NCBI RefSeq assembly: GCF_004193775.1
Contig: NC_041004.1
Location: 36,728,411-36,792,410, forward strand
Length of the DNA stretch: 64,000 nucleotides
Direction: 5' to 3'
Source of the DNA: Glycine soja
Lineage: Eukaryota; Streptophyta; Magnoliopsida; Fabales; Fabaceae
The first letter of the stretch is position 1. Every line of letters begins with the position of its first letter. Shown here piece after piece: positions 11,301-24,800 of this stretch. A program made the translations under genes and the position numbers. Under the pieces are notes generated by a model that worked only from the letters and a program-made list of their open reading frames with translations, ran no database searches and had not been told where the DNA came from.

Positions 11301-13516
11301 GTTTAAGAGAAAGAAAGTCTTTCGAATTAAACAAACTTACATTTTATCTCTTTAATTTCTTATTGCATTATATTTTTATTATTATTTCTATCACTTCAAT
11401 CTCTCTTAGCTTGTTTTATTTGTTTATTATTATTATTATTTACACGGCTATCTACAAAGCATTACCCTCATAAATATAAATTCTCACCTATATTTGTTGA
11501 TTGTTTGAGAGGAAAGAAAATACAAAGTATGAGAAATTTTTTAAATTTAAATTGAAAAAAAAATATAAAGAAACATTTTTGTTCATTTTTTTTCCATACA
11601 AGCAAAGATCGTATAGGATGCTACAAATAATATTTATTTTTCCCACTATTATAATTGTAGTCTTGTACATTTAGAAGAATATTTGTCTTTTAGGGATCCA
11701 AAATTCAAACCTTTTTTCGTAGTTGGTGAAAGGAGTTGTCTCTGCAGCAATGCGACGGGAGGTTTGACTAAGTGGGGTCTGAGAACAATTTATGGGACGG
11801 AATAGACACAAAAATCACATAGTTAACTGAATATAAACAACACCATATATACTACATTGCAACTTGCAAGAAAAGCCCCACTCGCATGCACACATCATTA
11901 TCTATCTTTTCATTTAAACTCATTGAAGGTGTTTAAGATAAGTTATTTAAATTTATAAAAATAACTTATGTCCTTATATTGTGAGTATTGTTTTTGTATT
12001 TGTTTTAATAAATCATACAATTAAAAATTTATGAATAAACTCTAATTTAAGAAGATATTATTAGTTAATGAATGTTTATTTAACTAAACTGATTATCGAT
12101 CTAATATGTATGTTAGATAATTCATTTCATATTGATTTTTTTGTTGCTAATTTATTTAAAACGTTTTTTGTTAATTCCTTGTGAGACTTATTGTAACTTT
12201 TTTATATATTTATATTGAGTAATGATAAGTGCAAACTCATTCATTTCAAACACTATATTAGCATTTATTATTTTTCTTTCATAAAAGACATTTATTATTT
12301 TTTATATGTTTCTTTCTTTTATCAAATCATATCACATATTATAACTTTACTAACAAAAACTATATATATAAAAAAACTAACTTATTAGTTTGGTGATTAA
12401 GAAAGAAAAAGAAATAAAGAGGTTATAGATTCAATTCCCTGACAAAAACTAACATAAAAAGATATCATAACTCCATTTTTCTATCTTCAAGAAAATAAAA
12501 CTAACTCAAGTGCTTTAATTAATTCCAATGAATGTGTGGATTAATATATATATGTCGAATATTCAATAGGAGAATTTTATTGTCTATATATATATCTGTA
12601 GTACAATCTTAGTTTACTCACACAAAATTGTCTCTCATAGAAAATATCTGTATCTTATAAAAACAATCCTACAATGAATTGCAATTGAAAATTGTTATTA
12701 AAATATTTATAACATTATAAATTTGTTATATTTTATATTAGCTTAAATTAATTTATTAGTTATATTCTCTTTAAAGTTTTAACTTAGTTTCTGTAGTTTA
12801 AATTTTTAATTAAATTCTTATATTTTTAAATTTTTTTAGTTAAGTATCTAAAAGTTAATACCCTTAAATTAAAGTCCATTATGTGCTACTATAGTATAGC
12901 ATTTCTTTACCTATAGTATCCCATTATATCCTTATAAGTTGAAGGGAAGAGAGTTTTTTTTATTTTTTTTTACTGTTATTAAATATATATACTCATCATG
13001 TCATGGATGTACTCATAAATCTTCCTATGATTTGAAAAAATTGCCTATTCTTCTAATCTTACACTAAGTTGGCCATTTGACAACAGCATTAATATAATAT
13101 GCTTGATGAAAGACCCAAATTAATATAATTTCCTGAAGCACAATTGTTTCACTACAAACTAGTAGAAATTAACTTTTTTTGAGCTTGGTAATGAAGTATG
13201 TTAACGATGTAGTGCATTCTTTGGTATAGATCGATCATAAGGTGAAAAAGTTTTTCCTTCTATTATTGAATACAGTTCTATACTTAGAACATGAATTCAA
13301 AATTTCTAATTAAATTAAACTAAAATAATTTCACTCAAATTAATACATGTGTTCAGTGATAGTCACATATACTGCATTCTAAAAATACTTTATAGTAGCA
13401 TGAATCAGAGAATTATTGCCCCCGTTCTATGTGAAATCGTATGCATATCAAGTACGAGAGTTTTCTTAATTCACAATATTTGGTTTGACATGTTGATCTG
13501 CACTTTTATTCTATTT

Positions 13517-13519
<3 letters not shown>
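8397..13519. other. AT-rich intergenic DNA, no gene recognised
   Basis: No open frame of convincing coding character on either strand. The tract near 8780-8890 has three loosely similar segments (GGGAGGTTTTCTCATGTTTG, GGGAGATTTTTTAAGTTTG, AGGAGGTTTCTCAAGTTTTTG). Segments near 11080-11200 and 12225-12360 look like reverse-oriented copies of an A-rich MITE-like sequence also seen near 30290-30420 and in CKX intron 4. The frames at 9980-10216 and 10267-10485 (minus) show no known domain. Confidence 0.5.

Positions 13520-13585
<66 letters not shown>
13520..13585. repeat. (AT)n microsatellite
   Basis: About 33 AT units. The poly Tyr-Ile open frame that spans it is an artefact. Confidence 0.96.
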
Positions 13586-13589
<4 letters not shown>

Positions 13590-13989
13590 GAGGAATCAAC
13601 TTACATTAACTTATTTTTGTTATTTATTTTTTTGAAATCTAACGGATAACATTAGTAATTTATTATAACCATTAAATTTCAAAAAAATAAATGGTAAAAA
13701 TAAAATATAACTCTAAAGAAGTTTACTCTTAATATAAATTGATTATTTCTCATATATATTTTACGAGACAGACTGACTTGTATTTATCTGTACAAGGAGT
13801 TTGTAATAGGAATGTAAAGTTTTAATCTCCTGCTAAAGCTAATGTATGTATTTATCTGTACGTATTAATTTGCTATTTTTCCTCAACGAGTTACATTCTT
13901 TTTATTCTACAGCTAATGTATGTTTGTTTTGAAGTTGATCCTTCTCACTTTCCATGTTAAGCTTTTGTGATTTCGGGAATGCAAGTTTT

Positions 13990-13991
<2 letters not shown>

Positions 13992-14045
<54 letters not shown>
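13992..14045. repeat. (TA)n microsatellite
   Basis: About 27 TA units, 230 bp upstream of the CACTA-like element. Confidence 0.96.
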
Positions 14046-14047
<2 letters not shown>

Positions 14048-14275
14048 TCTGTAAATGTGCATATTGTTACTTTTACAGTCACACATATGCATGATACCAT
14101 ATTAATGGTGGATTACTCAAGTCACATGCTACTTACACATCGAGAATTAGAAAAGATCATAGAATTGAAGGGTGTATCTTTTTAATGTTAGCCATGTGGT
14201 TCTGGTGCAGGGAACACTCACTTTGAGGGCCTGTGTGGAAAACGGACCATTGCGTACGTATTTTAGTCATGCGGT

Positions 14276-14957
14276 CAGTACAAGAAATTCATTGAATATT
14301 GACTGATTTAGAGACCAAAACTATAGAGGCACTATAGTACTAATTTAGAGACTGCTGTAGAGACAGAAAATTATAGTCTGTAAATTGGTTAGTGTGGCCA
14401 TTAAATTGAGTTTTAACTAGAGACCGAGTTTTTAGTGGCTAATGGTTTAAAAAAACTCATTTATCAGATACTGATTTTTCAGCTACTAACCCATTTTGGT
14501 GACTGAGCATTTTAATTTCTATTGAAATACAACTAGAGACTGATTCTGCAGTTTCTATTTACACATTTTAGATACTTATTTTCAGTCTCTAATTGTAAGA
14601 ATTTGAAAATGATATTTTTGGTGTCTAATAGAAATATAATTTGAATAAATTCTTGAAAAGTGGTAACTATTTTCCATTATTATTTATTCTGTTAAATAAT
14701 ATTTTTTATAAAATATTAAAACATTAAAAAAATGACATTATTCTTTATGTAATATAAAGAAATAATTAAATATAAAAAAATATTTGAAATATTAAAATTA
14801 TTAACAAATTTTATTCACATATTAAAAAATTTAGGTTTATTATTATTTTTTAATTATAGATATATAAAATTAATAATATAATAAATAAAATATATATTGT
14901 AATTTTGAAAATATTTTACATGGCAATTTGTCTCTAAAACCAATTTTTCTTGTAGTA
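14276..14957. mobile_element. Non-autonomous CACTA-type element
   Basis: The left end CAGTACAAGAAATTC and the inverse of the right end, TACTACAAGAAAAATTG, are one or two changes from the canonical CACTACAAGAAAA terminus of plant CACTA (En/Spm) elements. The 3-bp TSD GGT is present at 14273-14275 and 14958-14960, the length known for this superfamily. Subterminal TTAGAGACC/TAGAGAC motifs recur (several direct copies on the left half, inverse GTCTCTAAA on the right), as in transposase-binding subterminal repeats. At 682 bp with no transposase, it can only have moved with help from another element. Confidence 0.72.
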
Positions 14958-14960
14958 GGT

Positions 14961-17900
14961 GGAGTTTGTTTTTTTTATATATATATAGCATGGGAAAATG
15001 AGGATGTTAAATCAATGGTTACTCTTTATTTATAGTGTGCCATACACATAAATAGAAAATAATCATTTGATGGAGATAAGATGATTTTTAATTTGATGAG
15101 AACTACTTGTAAAATGGTTTTTAGGTACCTTTTGTACCTATTATTACATATCTAATTCTTTACTTTTGCTGATTTAAAAAAAAAGTAAATATTAATTTAT
15201 ATTTTACATATGTTATGATTATATTTCAGCAAAATAGCCATTAAAATGTTAATACTATTATTAATCTGACCCAGCTCATTTCTTCTTAGGAGCATTTGTG
15301 GACTAGAGTTGATTGATTTAGATGAATAAATTAAAAAGCATCCGATCAAATCACTTCTGTTTTTTTATCATTCAATTGGTTTTGATTTTAAAATTAATTA
15401 AATCTAATCCGATTCGCTTGATTTATATTAGTTCGAATTGGATTAATTTTCTTTGATATTTAAAAAAGAGTATAAAATATTAAAATATATAAATAATAAA
15501 ATACACAAGATAACTTTGTTCTTGAAATACATAGGTAAACATTAAACATCACATTTCATATATAATTCAATATAATACAATAGATTGTAGGAACCAAAAT
15601 AAATACTTAGATGAAAACTATATGTCATTAATAAATCCAAAATTAATCATGTTAACCGTTAAGAAATTGAAGCGATAATGTATCTGAATTTATGACAGTC
15701 AAGTAGTCAAGTGTTCTTTAAAATTATGCGGTCATCTAAATCGGCATGTACTCTTTTGAGAAAACTTTATAGTTTTCTCTGATGATAAGATGTCAGAAAA
15801 AATGAAAATAATAATATTACATTTTTTACTTTCATTTTTTTAATTTTTGACAAATTTTATCCAAAAAATTAATTTGGTGTATTTTAGTTTACCCACAAAT
15901 TTAAAAAACTTAGCTTGCAAATTTAATTCATCCACAAATTAATTTTCACAAAGATTATGCATTAACAATTTTATTTAAAAGTCATATACCAACAATAATT
16001 TATAATTAAATAACCGTATAAAAAAATTAAATTATAATTAGATGACCATCAAACTCATTTAACAATGAAAACATATTTTAATATCACTTTCTAAATTAAA
16101 TTTTCTTATATTTATTTACTGATCTTTATTTTTTTATGCAAAAACCTAAACAATCACACACACTTTAATTATTCGAGATTAAAATAAATATTTGAATCCA
16201 TAATTATTTCTTGAATTAGTAATGTACATGAACAACAATCTTATCATTCTTCCTCTATCTTAATCTCTTCATTAAAAAAAAACCTCAATAGAACATTTGT
16301 ATCTCTTTATATGAAAAAAAGAAAAATAATTTTGTGACTTGATATATTTAAGACCATAATTAGAATTTCTTATTTATAGACACCACTAGATTTCCATTAT
16401 GTCAAACTCGACTAATAAAGGTATCCATTTATATATTAAGCTAATATCACATCTTTTGGTAGTCTAATGAACTTATTTAATTAGATCACTTAAAATGTAA
16501 TCTACTAATTATAAATAATTAATATAATTATTACTAAAATATGAGCCTACACTAAATAAAAATAAAGAAATATAAATTTCCAACATTTAGAACCCTAGTA
16601 CGTATTTTATTTAAAATAATAAATTTTTTCATTAGCTTTAGAAAATCTATAATCAACGTTCCCTCCAGCTCTCCCCCGAGACACACTCATCTTGACCCAT
16701 CCGTAACATTGATTTATCTGCTGCGATAATCGAATAATTCTTGTGGCAAAAAGTTTCATATCTCCGACCACAAAACCCTAGCCAAGTACGATAGAATTGC
16801 ATAATTTTCTACTTGAAAAATTTGTTTCCCACACCATTCCATACCCTCTCACCTTAATGAACTTTAACAACGCATAGTGGCCACACATGGGGATACAAAT
16901 GATGACAGAAAACAGAAGAAGGCTATATGTTACACTTCCCACCAGAGGATAAGATAGCATGTGAAATAGGGTATAAACCATATTCGATGTTGGATCATGT
17001 ACTCAAGGAGTAGTAGCAAAATACTATTTAGTACACTTTTCTAACAAGATCAAAATTTATTAAAAATAATGTGTGAAATTGGTCATTAAGTAAAAAATGA
17101 GACCTAAATTTTGTGATTTCAATAATTTCAATTAATAATAAAACATGTTTTAAAAAATGTGTGTTTATATATATATATTATGTTGCTAAAAATTTTCTCA
17201 TGTGCTCACAAGTACCTTTGTCTTTGTCTAATTAACTAGGATAACTACACAGCTAGCTAGCTAATAATAATGCTCCAAAGTTTCTTAACTCCACATCTTG
17301 AGGTCTCTTCAGGTTTGCTATCAAGAGTGTGGTGCATGTTCTCAATGTCATCTTCTCTAGCCACATGATCATGATCATCAACTACTTAACTTCTCCACTT
17401 TACACAATTAGGTTAGTTGGGGACACTTGTTACTTGCGTGTTAATTTAGATCAGAGAAAGAAGTGACAGGGTTAATCTCATTCATAAATCCACTCCATGA
17501 TGTAGAAAATTAACGCATTCAGCATCAGATATTTTTATTTTTGTTTTAGCAAATTAAGTACAAGCTTTTGTAATATTTATTTTGGACGATTGAAGCTAAC
17601 CGTTAATTTGATGACACCCAGTGTCTTAATTTCTCTGTGAGCATGGGACATATATATAGATTCGCAGAATATATGTTTGATGTTGAAGAGTCTGAGAATA
17701 GCTACGTCAGTTAGGTCATATAGGCATGTGATATGCCTACAAATCAAATAAATTGGTTAGGTCTAAAGTTTTATTAGAAAGTTACAAGCACGGGGATACC
17801 CTTTCGCTATCACAAACTTAAATTTGAGTCTAGAGACTTTGAATGCAAAAATGGTCCTCTTATTAATTGTCTTAGGACGGATATATACTCCAATGCAAAG

Positions 17901-20722
17901 ACGAATTTAAAGCATAATAATGGGGCTGTAATTTTTTTTTCTCTTTTGGATGCATGATATGTACAAACATAATCATTGCTTGACATAAAAAATATAAGAT
18001 TGATCTAGATCAAAGAAAAATAAAATAAAATCACAGGTTTAAATTCTCTCACTTATAAAAACTAATAATAATAATAACTAATATTTATGAATAAAAAAAA
18101 ATCACGACTTAGCATGACTAGCAATTTGCTAGCAACGCAAGCCCTTGTCTGCCAAAAGCTTAGGGGTCTGATATCTCTTTGTCAATCATTTTCAGAATAG
18201 CTGTAGTGACGATGCTCCAAGCTTCGCCAATTCACCATGTGACAATGACTTGGTACCTTATATCTAATTAATGTCCCCACCCACAAACGATATACTTGCA
18301 GAAAAAACAATCAGATACTGTACTATATGTAATTTATATATTGTTGGATTTATTATCGAACAAATCAACTGGTGCAATGCTATCCAGTTTAACAAAAAGT
18401 CTTGCAGTTCAAAGTTTTGGATATGTAAGTAGTTAAGTTAAATATTTGAAGAAAAAAATTTGTCATTCATATTACTTGATTATATCTGATTTGAATAGGA
18501 TTTACTATATGATTGATGATACATTTGATTTATACCGAAAATATATATTCTTGTTGGTTTTATTAAGGACAAAACTTAAATTTAGTTTATTAGGTGTAAG
18601 TTGTTGATAGTATTGGAGTTTTACTTGCTAATATATATTAACTTTTATTACATACATTAGCAAGGTGAAACTCTAATCTTGATATAACATTGATAAGACC
18701 TAGAAAATTGCATTTAACTTTTCTCCTTATTTTTAATCAAAATCCACGTTTTATCTTAATAATTGTCAATTTTTGTTATTGAAATGAAAATAGTTATTCT
18801 AAGATGAAATATTAATTTTATTGAAGACCAATACTATATTTATGTTTTGTCCTACACTTACAGGTCGAAACATGTCCTACAACTACATGTCACTGAAAAT
18901 TTTGAAATAACAGAAATTGTTGTGTAACTACGGTTGGATTTGTTTTTCTGCGAGTAATTATAAAATAGGGCTACACTCCTGGTTTGCCCTAGCCTCACAA
19001 AAGAAAGGAAATAAAACTAAACTTTAATTTTGTTAAACCCACCCCAAACAAAAAAAACAAAAAAAACTCAGTTTTTCTATCCTATTTACTCATGCAAGAT
19101 AATCTTTCATATGAAGCACTTTTGGTCTCTATAAAAAACTCATCATTATGCAGGTTTTGTTAAAAATAATTTATTTCTATCTTAAGAGAGGCACAAAATA
19201 AAATAAATGGAAAAACTTTAGTGAAACGTGTGAACTAATTCTTTGAGATGGAGCGACGAAATTCAATTTACCCAGGTTCAAATTAGGTAGTTCTTCTAAT
19301 GGACTACTATTCTTGCAATACTGAGCATATTAGAACTTGGTAAAATAATATTTTTTGAACTTTAACTTTTAACTATGTACATCGTGTAATTCACATAACT
19401 GTCCTCAGCTACCAAGATATAACTTTGTTGTTGTTAGCATTGTGCCCATATATGATGGCTTGTGCAAATAAAAAAATTTCTAAAACAAATAAGAATTTTT
19501 ATATTAAAACTTCTATATTCGATCTCTCCCCTATGCTATACATTTTCAGACTTACATTTGTGTTCTGGATTCCTCTATGGCGAGTTGAGCCAATACCATG
19601 AAATGAGTCAACATGCTATAGCCTAATAACCAAGTTCTACTCGAATATTTAATCTTAGAAGATTAATATTGAACAATTTGTAATCTATTTTCTATCCTGA
19701 AGATCAACCATGCAAACAAAAACAACCCTATAAAGTAATGTAGCAAAGTGATCATTCTGAAATTTAAAGATGCTTTTATCGTGAATAGTTTCTTGTATTC
19801 GATCTTGCAGACAACATGGTGCACAAATTTGCATATCATAATTGATATTAAATATATATATCCTTTTTTTCTTTCGTGTGTCACACTCACACACGCCTCT
19901 CATGACATGTTTCGATCGACTTTAGTTTGGCTGCAGTCCTAGGATCACAAACCATACAGCAACACTTGTGTAATGAATTGACTGGTTACAGCCACGCCAA
20001 GGTACAACACAACATCATTTTGATTCAATCTAGCACGTGATCAACTGATAAGCATTTTAAGATAAGGTGTTTGACAGAACAATGCTTAATTTCTGAAAAT
20101 TTATGATGACAATGATGCTTATACTCATAAAAAAAAAGCTTAAAAATTAAAACATGACAAATTAATTACTACCGTCTTCATACACAAATTAACTGAATGA
20201 TCGAGTGTGTAAGGGCTGGCAACCGATAAGAAACAGGAACGCATTCAGGAATTCATCAAGTTGGAGTTCAATTTTTTTTATTTTAATTATTTAAGTATCT
20301 AACCTCAAATAAATAAATATTTAATAAATAATGAATTTTATAAAATTATTTATTAGTTTTACACATAAATTTAAAATTAATTTTTATTTAAACGATAAAG
20401 GAAGAAACATGTGTATTTATACTAATTTTTTATTTCAAATTTTAGAGTATTTTTTTTGGTTTTACAAGCTCAATAACAATCAAATAGAACAATAACAATA
20501 ATATCATAATAAAAAAAGAAACAAATTCACTAAATATAATAATAACTAAAAATCATCAAATTTTATAACTATAATATATATAATATTAATAATAATTAAG
20601 GTTACTAATTAGATATATTGATAGATAATGAGACTTATAATGATACCTAAAACATATTTAGTATAAGTAATCAAAATTGATGAAAAGTTATAAAAATGTA
20701 ATTCTTTATCATATCTATTAAT

Positions 20723-20725
<3 letters not shown>
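14961..20725. other. AT-rich intergenic DNA, no gene recognised
   Basis: No supportable gene. The stretch 16650-16985 is less AT-rich than its surroundings and has a short minus-strand frame of hydrophobic character followed by a donor-like AAGGTGAGA, but no recognisable domain. The rest is AT-rich sequence with scattered poly-A and poly-T runs. Confidence 0.5.

Positions 20726-20777
<52 letters not shown>
20726..20777. repeat. (AT)n microsatellite
   Basis: About 26 AT units in gene-free sequence. Confidence 0.95.
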
Positions 20778-20781
<4 letters not shown>

Positions 20782-21841
20782 CTTTGGATTAGAATATAAT
20801 TAATTACAAGATATATAATTAGTGTCAAGTGGTAACATATATTATCAGATTTATTAATTAGTGTATATATATTATTATTATTTTACTGGAACTAATGTAT
20901 ATATTAATTTGTAATTAGTATATTATTTTTATTTAAAATATCTTTTAATGAAAATATTAATTATTAAATGCCTTTAAAAGGAGTTTGAGGGAGAGGGGCT
21001 AAAGCTCTGGGTGCCTCACAAATCCATCCCTGATAAGGAGCATGGTAGTATCCCCTATCATTTATTCCATTGTATAAAAATTGTCATGAGAGAGATATAA
21101 TATTGGTTGGATATTTAAGAAAGAGGAAAATGAGGGAAAGATGACAGGTTTGATATCTCATGTTAGTAAAAAAAAAACTAATAAACTAATAATTTTGATA
21201 ATTTTTTAAAAAAAATAAAAATTACTATGATATTTGCTAAAAAATTGATAATTATATTAATCAATATTTTACAAAAATCCATAGGTATCTATTGATATTT
21301 GCTAAACAATTGATAATTGTATTAATCAATAATCCATAGTACGAAACAATTGCACTAATCAATAATTTATTCAAAATACTTGAAATTTATCAACATACTA
21401 ATGAAAATACTTCAGTTTAAAAGTTAAATTAAAAGCCAAAATATTTCAATCCAATAAGTCTTAACAAAGTCAATAAATTAAAATGCTTCAAACTTATAAG
21501 TTCACTAGTATGAAACATTAGGACAACTTCTTAATTTATATATATGTAAGGGTATTTAAGTAATATCATATTAGCATATATTCGTGGGTACGAATACTTA
21601 TTGGTGCCCATCTCGTTCATAAACAAGTAAAAAAAAATCTAATCAGTTACTCGCAACTATCTAAATACGTGAATATATTACTCTAAATATTCGTTTATCT
21701 CTTTATATTACTCTACACACGGATATTTGCATATATATACGTGAATATTTTTGAACTCCCTATATATATGTTTGTGTAGGCTAACCCTATAAAGAAATTC
21801 AAAAACTAATTATATATATTACTCTAAATATTCATTTATCT

Positions 21842-21886
<45 letters not shown>

Positions 21887-24800
21887 TTAATTTTATGATA
21901 TTGGTTAAACTATTCATATTTGTCCCCTATAGTAATCCTCATTTTTATTTTTAGTTTCTACAAGAAAAAAAATTACAAGTTTCAGTCCTTACACGTACAT
22001 AAAGGTTAAGTTCTAGTCCTTATTGCTAGCACGACGAATCTGCTAACGCATTAGCACATTTGTTAGCTTTCTTATATGCATGCAAAATTCGTTTGTAAGT
22101 TTTCTAAATATAAATATGATTGTCCCAAGAGTTTCAAAAGTTTTTCTATATTTAAAATCTAACAACAAAATAAATACAAAAAAAAATGAGATGTTTTCAC
22201 ATTAACCCATTAATATTAATTAATATAATTATGAAAAACGAAATCGTTCATAGAAAATCGTTCATAATATTATTTATTTTAAATTAAAATTCGTGTAGTT
22301 GCAATGTGAGGAATATGATAAGGTATTTACAATACTAAAAATATTGTCCACTCTAAAGTGGCAAAGGAATATCCAATTATGAAGAGAACTTATAGTTATA
22401 CTTCAACATTGATTTATATAAATAAAAAAAGGAAAAGATCGATAAAATAATTACGTAATGTTATGAAGAAAAATAATTATATCATTATAATAAAGATATC
22501 ATAGAAATATGTTTTTATATATAATATATTACCCGATTATAAATGATAATCTAATGCACCGATTTCAGCAGAGCCTGAATAATATGCATGATTCCAATTA
22601 ATCTGTATGCTTGAAATTCAAGGGAGAACTGCTACTTAATAGTGTGATGTAAATATCGTTTCTTCCAATTTCATGGCATACACATACATCTGGTGCCATT
22701 TACACCACGCAATCCAGAAATGGAGGAGAACTGTATATGATGTACTAGTAATTGTTGCACAACAAAGAAGACTTCATTATCAATATGTTTGAGTCATTGA
22801 TTTTAAGGACGCGATGAAAAGCATCACTCCACTGACTTTACAATTGGGAGAAAGTCAAGACACTTTTCTATGATGACATTTTAGAGAAAGCATGTAATTT
22901 TCACAAAAAGGATAGTGATACGCCCTAGTATAGACACAACACATGACCTAGTTTGTTAGTGTGTAGAAGTTATGGACATTATAGGTAAGGAAGTGATTGT
23001 TTAGCATTTGTTCTGGTTGAGCAGTAGTTCACTTTTCTTTTTTTTTGGAAGTTTGAGTAGTAGGTCACTTAAATGGATGAATTGGTAAATTATTTTTTTA
23101 TTTGAACTAGTTGGAAAATATACAATTAAGCCGTTAATTATCTTTTTTGTTGAGTTAGATATAATTATAATAACTGTCATATTGAAAAATTATTCGACAG
23201 TAATTACTTGTGATTGTGAATAATTTTTAAAACTAGTTGAAGGATAAATTAAAAATAACAAATATATATGTGTTTATGAAATAAAGTAATTATCTTTATT
23301 AAAACAATTAATTTATTATATTCATTTGTAAAATCCAATTCGTTCATGATCTATAAAATAAAATTCATTCAATTCATTCGTTAACATTTTTTATGGATGA
23401 ATATCTTATCCATTCATAAATTATTTTTAAAAATTAAATAACTTTTATGATTATTTCAAAATGCTCTTTCTCATTTATCTACAAAATATTCTTAAAAATT
23501 ATGCACTTTTTATATTTATTTTTTTGTTTAATTCACTTTAAAGAAGTGGTTATTAGTTTTATCGAATTCTTAAGGAAAAAAATTAAAAATAAATAGTTAT
23601 TTTTACAATTGAAACTATTATGAATAAGTACTAACATTAATATAGAAGAAACTATTCTAAAAAAATTAATGAACTTAAAAGAAATTCAAATATGAAAAAA
23701 AAAGTTATGTTAATTGGACTGATATTTTTATCATAGTGATGGTAATTAGATATGAAAATATGACAGGATGAATTGCTATCCATCTACATTTATTCATATA
23801 TATGACTCATCCAATTCAAGTAATAATTATTTTTAAAAAAAAAAAAAAGTGGATGAATTGGATTAGATTTTACATGAAAATAAGCTAGCTAGATAGATCA
23901 TGAATAACTGGATTCTTAATTTAACCACCCCTACTCACTGGTTAGAACAAAATTAAATCATATATATATTCAATATTTAATCTTGTTTATTGGATTTTCT
24001 GAATGTTGGGATCCAAAGATTCTCTTGTCATATCTAATTAATTAGCAAAAGTATTAATTTGGGGTTTTCTTGTGGATATATGTGTTAAGTTTGTGCTTTC
24101 AGAAAAAAAAATTATGGAAGTGAAGAAGAAAAATAATATAAGAGCTGTTTGAATCTTCACATCAACATGTATAGTTTTCTTAGAATTTTCTTGTTTAAAT
24201 TTGATTGATGTATTAGTTAAATAAAATTGGTTAAAATGGACATTAAAAAGGTGTTATATACTAATGATTATATTAGATTAGTCTTATCGATGGTATAACA
24301 TTTATATGTTTTATAAGAAAAATAAACTAACAAATAGTGATAAATAATTTTATTAATAACAAAAGTTCCCTGAATGTTAATATAAATTATTATTTTTTGA
24401 ACAGCAAACAAATTACTTCATCCAAGGAGTACGAGAAGTACTAGTGGAGACATGGAGCTGTAGTATCTTGCATATACAAACAAAATAACACTCTTACATT
24501 GAATCCACTGCATGAAACCAGAACTTGATAAAGGACCAAACCACTATTACCCCCACGCGATTATCTTTAAACAAAAGCTGACAAGAGCATTACTTAATGA
24601 AACCAATTTTCAAACAAAGCATATCTCGAACAATTTTCAAATTTCAATCATATAATTTTGCTCGGGCTTGTACCTGCACAGCATGCACCACCCATCCACT
24701 TACACTCCTTTCTTCCCCCCTGAAACAAACCCTGAACACTAATTAGTACAAAAAGGCTTCACTGAACTTTGCAACATCCTGGGCTAACTATCTCCTAATT

